DNA of 64,000 nucleotides. It comes from Nereocystis luetkeana (Eukaryota; Sar; Phaeophyceae; Laminariales; Laminariaceae). The position numbers were made by a program, and so were the translations under genes. Shown here piece after piece: positions 31,467-42,730 of the stretch (positions within the stretch are counted from its first letter, which is position 1; each line of letters starts with the position of its first letter). The DNA lies in assembly GCA_031213475.1 (NCBI GenBank), contig JARUPZ010000019.1, positions 7,552,870 to 7,616,869 on the forward strand, in the 5' to 3' direction. The notes under the pieces are model-generated. The model was not told the DNA's origin and did no database searches. It saw only the letters and a list, made by a program, of their open reading frames with translations.

Positions 31467-34400
31467 AAAACAAATGTCGATGCACGGCATGTACCCCCCT
31501 TGACGTTTAGGCCCCATGTGCCTGTTAAGCAGAAATATGACGAGTGTGGCAATCTCACGCCTCTAGAAAGAGCGTGCAGCCGTATTTCTGCGCGAGAATC
31601 ACCATGCTGCGCGCGCGCGTGAGAAATGTGCAACTGCTGACATTGCGGGTCGGACACCCCACGTCTTTGGGAGTATCCTGGGATATACCCTCGGGGTTAT
31701 TACTGTCGTGGAGGCGTTCTTACTCGAACCGCAACATGTAGCCGGCAGAGATCTGGGAACATCACCGGCTACGACGCACGCACAATCGCTCTGTTTTTCT
31801 TTTTGTTATTGATCTAGGTTCATCTATCAGGCCGGGTATAAATGCGATGTTGGCCCCGGGGTCCTGTTGAGTCGCGGTGTAGGTACGGGTAACTATTAAT
31901 AGCTGAGTCGCGAAGACACCCTAAAAGAGTTTTTGGACCACGGTCTATGTTTCAGGGAAATGAACTATTGTGGTAACATGATGATACATCATCATCATCA
32001 TCATCGTCCTCGTCATTAGCATCATCATCGTCAGCATCATCATCGTCCCCAAGGTATCATGGGACCCAAGCTGGTGATCGGCAGTCCTTACACAACCCAT
32101 CCAGGGTGCAGATGTACGTAGGACGCACGAAGGCTGCTGGTGGGTGTCAGCACAAGCCCCATCTTCAATCGCTGCACGGGACGTACAGTAGGTACATAGC
32201 CGTTTCCGGCCCCACCGTATTTTTCCGTGACCGCACAAGCGACCCTTCCGCCTTGCGACATCAGCTCGAGCAACAGATGTCGTGAAGAGTTGCTGGTGGC
32301 CTTCGATCCGCAGCAGCTGTCTGGCCGATCAGAAAAAAATCGTGCCATGTTTTTCGTTCTCCTGTCGCCATCACGTGGAATAGGATCCACTGTCGGTTGC
32401 AGCGCCCTGTGTGGCGAGGTGCTGCGGTGGAGGGGTTGTGGTTGTGGTTGCCAAGGTGACGTTTTCGCAGGAGCCCTCGTAGGTGGTTAACTCAATGACG
32501 CCTCATGTGCTTGCTTGCCTTGGTGCCAGGTGCTGGGTACCACACTGTGTCCGCTGGTATATAGTACGGTTGGGTATTCATACGAAAACTCAACCGGCTC
32601 TTGCATTCCGGACAGAATGGTACTATATTAATAGTATATCTAGGAGAGGAAGACCGAAGGGAAAGGACGGAAATTTGGGAAATGAGGATATAGGCAGTGA
32701 CGGGGGATGACGGCGCTCGACCGCAATCTCTATAAATACATCGATGGCATTGTTGGTGCTTCGCTGTGAGCACTCCTCAACCTTTGGCAGGCGTTAATTC
32801 GAGCCAGTGACGAGGGGCACCTGACGGCGCACAACTTCCTCACCGACCCCTGCTCTGCCCACTCCGCCAAGGACGACCTCGGCCATGCTCTATTAATAGC
32901 CGTGTCTCACGGGCGTGTGTTCTGTTGAGGATTTGATGCCTTTATCACAGGCTCATAGCCATAGATACTTTTTTTTTTGCAGTCCCGTGCGGGGTGTCCT
33001 CCTCTTTGGACGTTGCAATCCACAACTGATCGTGCCGGAAACTTTTCTCAGTGCGAAGCGGCGAACGTTTTCGGTCGATTCGTGCGCCGTCGTGCCCGCC
33101 GGCCTGCTCTGCACCGGGCAGGGTGTCACGTGTGCCCGTGCCAAGAACATGCGGGCGGTGGGCGCTGCAACTTTCATCACCCATGTGGTGATCGAGAGCT
33201 TGCTTCTTTTTCGTTTTTCTGTCGTTGAAAAAGTTGTTCGGAATCCTACATACGCGCTTGGACTCGTACATACTGCATTTATAGTTCTCCCATGATCTAC
33301 CCCCAAGATTCAAGATCCCGTTTCTATGTCGACACTGGATTTTTATGGGCTACTTGATGCTGATACACGCACGTACCGGTACCACAGCAGTTCCGGTATT
33401 GTGTGATCTGCGGTATGTACGTCGTATAGTATAATGTTTTTGTTTGTTGTTACTATTATAGCCTGTTTGTATCATGTACATACGAGTAGAGTACCGATAG
33501 TATTAATAGTAGTGATCTATGTACGAGTATGCTTATTCGGTACTGCTGTAAATACGTGAGTACCAGGTACCCGATATGGTATGTAATACAAGGCGCTTCG
33601 CTCCGCGGGCGGCCTACGCCGGACGCTACGCTCGCTCAGGAAGGAAAAACGTACATCAAATTAGCGAACAGAGGTCCACGATTGAAATTAATTTTTCAAT
33701 GACCGTAATTAATTGCAAACCGGCGACTTGATAATGCCAATAGTCCCGCCGCCATGCTTCAGGAAAAAACAGCTCCGACGGCAGCTCGGACGCCACATAC
33801 GCTATGCGTCGCGGATGTCGTACGTACGTACATACCCCAGGCAGGGTGCTATTAATACTTATTTTCTTCTTTTGATATGCTCTACAAGGCGCTTCGCTCC
33901 GCGGGCGGCCTACGCCGCCCGCTACGCTCGCTCAGGAAGGGAAAAAGTACATCAAATCATGCGAAGCGAACAGAGGTCCAGAATTGAATTTAGTGTTTTC
34001 AAGGATCGTAATTGCAAACCGGCGACTTGATAATGCCAAGAGTCCCGCCGCTATGCTTGGGGAAAAAACAGCTCCGACGGCAGCTCGGACGCCACATAAT
34101 ACGATTCGCGTCGCGGATGTCGTACGTACGTACATACCCCAGGTAGGGTACTACTACTGCTGTACTTATTTTCTTTTTTCGATATGCTCTATGTCTGTAC
34201 TCATATGTACGAAGAAAGCGAAAGCACAGCACGGCACAGCAGCAAAAACAATGAAAAGGAAACCGAAAATTCGGAAAGAAACAAAAAACCCCATCCCCTC
34301 TCGTGCAATAATGTTCTGCCTGATTGGAACACCTTACACCCGGTCAAAAAGAAGAAAAGAAAAAAATCGCACAGAAGAGCTTCTCTCTCAGCCTCGTACG

Positions 34401-37400
34401 TCGCCCGCCCCTCTCGCGACCACCTCACCACCGATTCGGTCCGGGTAAAGCTTTTTGTCACTCTCTGCCACAATCAGCCCCGTCGCCCGCCTCGCGTGAA
34501 GTCCGGTGCTCACCGTGGCCTCCGTCCGCCAGCTCGATAACGTTGGTGTTCAAACTGCACACCTCCTTCTTTCAACTTCAGCGTGGTCGCAAAAATAAGC
34601 ACCGCTTGAATATTATCTTGTCATCCCGAACGACCTTTATAACTCGTACATACTCTATCAACAATCATAAACGGAAGCCAGACAAAGCCCGTTCATGCAT
34701 CCCTCGTGTCTCGAGACACACGCGACGCCGAGGCACGAAAGCGGCGACCGCGCTCCTTGCAACCCCCCTTCTCCCCCCCAGCACCCACTGACACCCGCGA
34801 CGGTGCCGGAATCTCCCGCGGTGCCGTACTCGGAGTACACACACGCACATGAAACGAAAGAAGAAAACAGGAAGAAAGGACCGAGAGTGCCAAGAGAAAT
34901 GGAGAAAACAAATAACTGCTGGAAAGGTCCGGCAAGTATTGAAAGGAGGCGGTTTGGAAGTGGGAGCTCTGAGAGGCCAGGGACGTACCAACCGAGCACG
35001 CTCAGGGGTTGTGATTTAAGTATGTAGATCTATGTCATCGTACTTAAGAAGAAAGCGAAAGCACAGCACGGCACATCAGCACAGCGAAAACAATGAAAAG
35101 GAAACCGAAAATTCGGAAAGAAACAAAAAAGTCCCTGTCCCCTCTCGTGCAATAATTTTCTGCCTGATTGGAACACCTTACACCCGGTCGAAAAGAAGAA
35201 AAGAAACAAATCGAACAGAAGAGCATCTCTCTCAGCCTCGTACGCCGCCCGCCCCTCTCGCGACCACCTCACCACCGATTCGGTCCGGGTAAAGCTTTTT
35301 ATCACTCTCTGCCACAATCAGCCCCGTCGCCCGCCTCGCGTGAAGTCCGGTGCTCACCGTGGCCTCCGTCCGCCAGCTCGATAACGTTGGTGTTCAAACT
35401 GCACACGTCCTTCTTTCAACTTCAGCGTGGTCGCAAAAAATAAGCACCGCTTGAAGATTATCTTGTCATCCCGAACGACCTTTATAACTCGTACATACTC
35501 TATCAACAATCATAAACGGAAGCCAGACAAAGCCCGTTTATGCATCCCTCGTGTCTCGAGGCACACGCGACGCCGAGGCACGAAAGCGGCGACCGCGCTC
35601 CTTGCAACCCCCCCTCTACCCGCCAGCATCCGCTGACACGCGCGACGGCGCCGGGCTCTCCCGCGGTGCCGTGCTCGGAGTACACGCACGCACACGAAAC
35701 GAAAGAAGAAAAAAGGAAGAAAGGACCGAGAGTGCCAAGAGAAATGGAGGAAAGAAAGAACAACTGCTGGAAAGGTCCGGCAAGTAATGAAATAAGGCGA
35801 TTTCGATTTGGGAGCTCTGAGAGGCCAGGGATGTACCAACCGAGCACGCTCAGGACTTAGATCTAAGTAGGTGGTTCTATATGTATGCGAATCTCCGCTG
35901 CTGTGTGTGCATATATTCTGTCGTTGCTGCTGCTGCCGTTCGTCATTGTACATCTGCCACCTGGCGCCCGAGGTGTCCTTCACACAGCAATACTTACCGT
36001 CAATCTGTTTTATTATTATTCCAGACAAACGCGATTTTACTGTTGAAGCACAGCCTTTGGCAGAACATTCGCTTTTATACGTCCACGGCTTACCTTTTGT
36101 TCTACATCTCTTTGCCGTCACGGGCATGCGCGAAGGGCGTCATCCCACCGCGACTAAGGGTCGATATTAACGAGGAGTGTTTTTCAGTATTTTCCCAAAT
36201 TTTCGTTATTTTCGGTATTTTCCTATAGGAAAAAACCAAGAAATACCGAAATGTCGGGAAAATACCGAAAAAAACTAAAAACACAGCCCCCGTTAAGATC
36301 GCGACCCTAACCCCCGTTTGTACTCTATACTGGTATGCTCGATAGCCGGTGACAATGTGCGAAGACAAGCGATGACGACGCTTGGCACTGGAATCCAGAA
36401 ATATTTACTACTGCGCACCAAATACCAGGTATTATACCTGCGTCTACGATCTAAATCCGATTGGGGACAAATACTTTCACAGACCATTATCTATATGCTT
36501 ACTGTAGATCATCTACTGTACATCTTAACGTGCCGTTTTGAGATGCTGTGCAGGATCCTGTGTAGTGAAGATCCAATGTAGGAAATCATCACCTACATAA
36601 TGCGGATTCTACGACTCCAACCCGGCAACATGAGCTAGATGATACAGATTATACAGATCATACAGATCAGGAACCTATCTGCCCTGAAAGTTCTGTGTCA
36701 TCAACCCGTTGAGGACCGAATTGATAGAGTGGTAATCGATGGTCAGGCCGATGTGCGTATAGTTCTTGGAAAATTGCGGCAACTGCTAAAAGTAGGTTCG
36801 TTGCGCCTATGGGTCCATCTTAACGGGGAACGCTAGATGGAAGTAAATTTTTAATTTCAATGAAATTTAATTTGATTTCGAAAAAAAACGTGTTTGTGTC
36901 CTATCGGGGAACAGCGTACTTGTTGTCAATCAAAAATAATTTGGAAAAAGCGCAACGCGTCGCACAACGCCCAGCCGGCAAACAACGACGCGCGTAGACG
37001 AGAGCGAAGGTTTGCGCTGCCGCGTGCGCGCCGCCGCTAGCCTCTTTTTCTTTTTGGTCGCGCAGGATAGGAAGCTATCACTCTCAGGGTGTCTTGGGTG
37101 GGCGGAGGAAGCCCTCAAGCGCCACGTGCGGAACAGCAGCGGTGATGCAGCTATCGAGGTCTCGATCGTATCCTCCGTTTTTTTGCTCGTTTGCTCGGAT
37201 TCATGATTGTTGGCCTATCGAGCAGGCCAAAAAATTGGGATTGCGGCGGCCATGATTAATTTTGAGGCGCCACCGCCGGGGTACGATGTGCTATGGTGTG
37301 TGGGTGGGCGCGGCTATTGCTCCGGTCACGTCCCGCGTTTTATCGCCTCGATCGTGGTCACCGAAGCGGCCAAGAATCGCCCCAGACTCCACCGAGGGTG

Positions 37401-40400
37401 TTGACCCACCATGAACATGCTACGTCAAGACCGAGGAGCTCCCAAATTCCAAATTGAAATTAAAATTAATCTCACGAAAAAAGTCCCAAAAGATTTTCCA
37501 CTCAAATTCAAATTTTCTACTTTGCCTGCTTGGTCGTTCACTCTTCTTCGGCCAATCAGATGCAAATTAAATTAGAAAAAAAAAAGAAAAAAAAAAGGAA
37601 TTGAAAAAAATAAAAAGTCCCCGTTAAGATGGGGGCCCTGAACTGTTGAAGAAAACACTAAAAATTGTCCTCGAGTGTCCAAGAGGACCTCCTCTGCTGT
37701 CATTGGCTAAATCGCTGAAACACTTGTGGTGTTTTGACTTTCTCCTGTATTTCACTGGTGAGGGCCGTACCGAGCCTCTATGGCTACAGTAGGGTAGCAA
37801 GGCTGTTCACCGATGGGGTCAAATCTCGCGCGCCAGGTCGTATCGAGTCGGGTAAGGGAGACCCGGCCCGACCCGACTCGTGAAAGTTTGAGAACCTCCT
37901 GACCCGACCCTACCCGACCCGACCCGACCCGACCCAACCCGACCCGACCCGACCCGACCCGACCAAACCCGTGAGATTTCAAAAACTTCCAGACACGTGA
38001 AGAACCCTGGTAGTTAGACCTATGCCACTGGTACAGCGAAGTTCAAAAGTTTTTTTTCAAATATGTGGCTTTAAAAAAACAGCCGAAATTTTTCTCGTAC
38101 CGCCGCTGTGGGAAAAAAAGTTTTTTTTTTTTTTTTTTTTTTTTTCCCCAACGGCTGACGGCGGCGCAATTTGTTTTTTCTGGTTGCAAATTGTCAACAC
38201 GGTGATCGAAACCAGCTCGTGCGACGATCGACGCTCGATCTCGACATAGACTCAGCCCACGGCCAACCCGCTCGGGATCTGGCAAGGCCAACGAATATAG
38301 ATGACGGCCTCGAAGATATCAGGTGGACCCATGGTCTAGGGGGCGAGAGCTTGCCGGCGGCGTCCTACGGTATCCTCCCAAACCTGAAAAAAAGTCTATA
38401 TTTTGCCATTCGAGACGGATTGAGAATTTTTTTATTCTGTTTTGTGCAAACCAGCGACCAAATGTTTTTTTATCATACGCCTGGTCAGCTCCCGCCACGT
38501 GACACCGGCCATGGTGTGAAGACATTGACCCTAGGGTGGGTCGGAGCCCCTAACGAGCGCACTCCGTTCAGAATTCATGACGCAATCGTTGGTTTTGTTG
38601 ATCGATGTCTGTCGAGGACTCGGAATCTCGCCGCTTCGAACCAAAGATCGGCCTGAGTTTTTCTGAAGCCGATGTTAGGCCAACACCGGCCCCAGATTTG
38701 CTTTTTTCGGGCTTTTCCAAAAGTTATTACGGGGGACCATAGTTAATAGGACCTATGGTATACATAAAAACTTATATATTTAACTATTTCTACTTAACAA
38801 TATTTGGTCCTATTAACTATGGTCCCCCGTAATAGGAACATTTTTTTTTTACGTGGCCCATAGGAAGCGTGTTCTGAGTTTTTTTGGCGGGTATCTTTGA
38901 AATTCGAACTTTTTATTGAAACTTCGCTGTACCATTGGCATAGGTCTTAGGAGCTCAGTGTTTCAACATGGTGTCCTCTATGCCTGTTTGGGTTCCGCAT
39001 TGGATGTGGCGGGGTGTCTGTGTCTGTCTTTAGGCTGCCCCCCTCCCCCCCCTGTGCAACATGCATCAACGTCCTTGCTTACCAGTACTTTTTTTTATCG
39101 CCTCTCTTTTGCATGTTTTGCATGTTTTGCTTTTGTTTTGTTCATGCTCCTTTGAAGTTTGTAAATAAAATAATGCGAGTATGTGTTTTTTTGCATGTTT
39201 TGCTTTTGTTTTTCTTGGAAGTTACGATTTGTTTACGTTTCTTTGCTCGTTTGTTTCTTTTGCTGTTTTGCTTGCAGGCGGGCGTTGTGGACGTGCCGAT
39301 CTTCTCGTTCTACATGGGCAACGTCGACACGGACTCGCCCACCGGGGTGCTCACTCTGGGAGGCGTTAACCAAACACACTACGAAGGTAGGAGGCGTTTT
39401 TAACTACTAATATCACGAGGGCATGTGTATAAAAATCATCACCCAACATTGCAGGTAAACATGGGGGTATTGCACGGTTTTGGGCTCCATTGTGGGTTGT
39501 GATCACGATTGCCCCCCGATAATAACGCTGGGTTTCAAAACCTTTCACGTGAAAACTTTGCACCGAGAGGAAGCTGTTGCATGGCACTGCGGTTAGTTGT
39601 ACAATCGAACGGATAGACAGCGGATAAAATTCCGTGCTTAACCCCTCTTAGGACTGCACGCAGTCCCGTTCTGGGGACAAAACTACTCGAATTCGTACGG
39701 GACTGCGGTGGTGGTATTACGGGGGACCATAATTAATGGAACCTATGGTATACATAAAAACCTATATATTTAACCATTTTTACTAACAATATTTGGTGCT
39801 ATTAACTATGGTCCCCCGTAATAGGGTGTACCTGGTATGTAGTAAGGTTAACCCCCACGACGTTCTTGAATTTGTTGTTCTCGCTTTTACTCACCGCAAT
39901 AATCTACCGGGTGTGCAGTCTTTGGCACCGGCTCCAGTACTTCTCGAGGGGAAATAATAGAGCGGACAAGGAAAAGCCTAGTACGGAGAATCATACCAGG
40001 TAGTAAATAGGACCTATGGTACACACAAAACCCTACATATTCACCTATTTTTACTAACAATATTTAGTCCTGTTCACTATGGTCTCCCGTAATAGAAGAA
40101 CCTGGGGAAAATCGCACCGAGCGAACGAAAACCTGAAGTAGCAATCAACGTTCTGTTTTCCCCGCTTTTGTACCAGACACCAGGTCGTTTATTCTGTGGA
40201 TGGCTGCGCACGCAGGCTTCGTCGAAAGGTTCTCCGCGATCGTCGTGTGATCGAACGGTTACCTCCGTGCCAACGCCTCCATTGAATGGTCAACTGAAGA
40301 ATCGCCGCATTCAGTGATTGGCCAACTGAGGTCTCACCGCTTCCGGTGATTGGTCAACCGAGGCAGTTACACGTGCCTCGATCCCGCTTTTTTTTTGTTC

Positions 40401-41529
40401 CTCTTTTTCTACGCACACCTGCTTGTCCGTTCCAGACTCCTGACCGTTACACCCCACCTCGCCTGATTACGCTCGCTTTTTTATTACGCCGCTTGATGCC
40501 TCCGCCGCGTTTCGCAGGCTGCCTGGAATGGGTGGCCATTTCGGAGGAAAAGTGGGACACGTCGGTATCCGCAGGGTACATGCCCGAGATCTTCTGGTCG
40601 GTGATGCTCAAGGACCTAAAGGTTGGGTCGGAGAGTGTCATCGGTGGCGTAGGGGCGACGGCGTTTCTTGATACCGGGGCGTCGCTGATCCAGGGCCCCT
40701 ACGCTGACGTCGGGCTGCTGGCGGAAAAGATCGGCGCGGCTTGCTTGAAGCTCGAGGCCCAGACGTCGTCTGAGGTAAAAAAGGGATCAGGTCACCGAGC
40801 TAGTTGGCAAGGGGGGAGGGGGGGGGGGGGGGGGGAGGGGAGGGGGGGGGGGGGGGATTGGGGGGCAGGGTGTACTCGGTACCATGCATCCATGCATGGC
40901 CGTAGTTGTATGGGAGGGGGAAGGGGGCGGGCGGGAAGGGGAGGAGGGGGGGGGGGGGTCGTTGATGCTTTGTTGGCTCGAGTCAGTGAGCAGAAATGCT
41001 TTCGAAAGCGACTGGGTTGGGAGTTTGTAGTGTTCCAGCAGGGATTGTTTTACGCTGCCTCTGGAGACCCCGAGAAGAAGAAGATTGACACAACGTACCG
41101 CCGAAGAAACTTTCTTCGTCACACTGCCACAAACGCCGTCGGTGACAAGCGCGCTACAAACCGAGCATCCAATGCAGCTTTTCTTTTGTCAGCGCGCGAT
41201 TGCTGAAGTCGCGCCGCAAACGCCTCTCCGATATCGGCTACGCTCCCCACGTTAAGGAAAGACAAAAGCCACACTATTTCCGCCGCTTCTAAGCTTAGCA
41301 CTCTCCCTGTCTCTCCCCCTTCCACGGACGGTCTCGCGAACCGCACCGCGTCTGGGCGAATATCTCTCGCTAAACCTTTGATTTTTCCCACAGGTGGACT
41401 GTGTTGAACACGCTAGCGATATCGACATAATCGTGATGGATTGTGCCGCGGATTTCGACGACATCAACTTCTTCTTCGGTGGAAACGACTTCGCCTTGAC
41501 GGTAAGGGCCTTTTCGGGGAAGAGCCCCC

Positions 41530-41564
<35 letters not shown>

Positions 41565-42685
41565 CCAATCAATTGTTCGACGGTGTCATACATTCGCAAG
41601 AACGTCCCCCTGACACGCGGTTCTTACAACGAACCGGATGCAGCTCACCCTTCATGCGACTCGACAGACACCTCACGGCGCTTCGCGCTTGGTGCAACGA
41701 GCAATGTCTGCCTGGTCGGTAAAAACCCGACGTGCTCCGCGCTGGCATTGTGAGGGGTGCGAGGGTCTATGGTCGCATAACTACTAACAGCCATGCATGA
41801 CATGCGTACCCCCTTCCCTCCTCTGCTGTAAAAACAATTACACCCGTCCGGATCACCCCCGTTGATATTCGGAATCCTGCATTATTTTTCCCGCATCCAG
41901 GAATCCAAGCGTTTTCCGTCTTGGCAGGCGCGGATGTACACAAAATCCCCCAAGTATTTAATTTCCCGAATTTTACAGTATCCGCATTTTGTTTCGTAGG
42001 CGGGAGCGCAACGAGAACGATATGTATCCTCCGGAAATTTCTGTATCTCGGAGAGAAAAAGCAATGTGTGCGAAACAACCTTACAACGTCGAAGTGTGCC
42101 CACACGATAGTACGTGATGGAATCGTGCGGTGGCTGGATTTTCACGTCCCCTATAACGGCTGTCTGTCCCGATTGCGCTAGAAGAGACGATATGCAAAAA
42201 TCCACGTCGCCTTTTCGGTGCGCCACACAGCAAAGCTGTACGCAACGTACTGTAGTGCTTTCTTGGTCTGAAGAAGCTGCCATGATGTTTTGCACAGCGC
42301 ACATGGTGAGGTATTTCCACTTGTGCAGTTCTTAACCTTTTGGGTGCAGCACAGCTATTAATAGCTGTTGTGAGGTGACCAAAAATGTTGCGCACATTAT
42401 GTTGCGTTTTTTGTTGTTGTTGTTTTTGTTGTTGTTGTTGTTGTTGTTTTCATGCCAGGCTTGTTCTTGTAGTTTTTCGTATCGGGTAGGTGGGGCAACC
42501 TCACTTTGGCTACGTACCTCGATTCCTTTTGCGTTTTTTTTTTGTTTGTTTTGGTTTTTCTGAGTTACCCGTCTGTGACTACGTGATTTGTGCTGGTATC
42601 TTCGGGAGGAATCCTAATCGGGACGAACACTGGGCGTAGTGATGAAGCTGGGTAGAAAGAAAGCTTCCATGTGTGAAGACAATAC

Positions 42686-42730
<45 letters not shown>

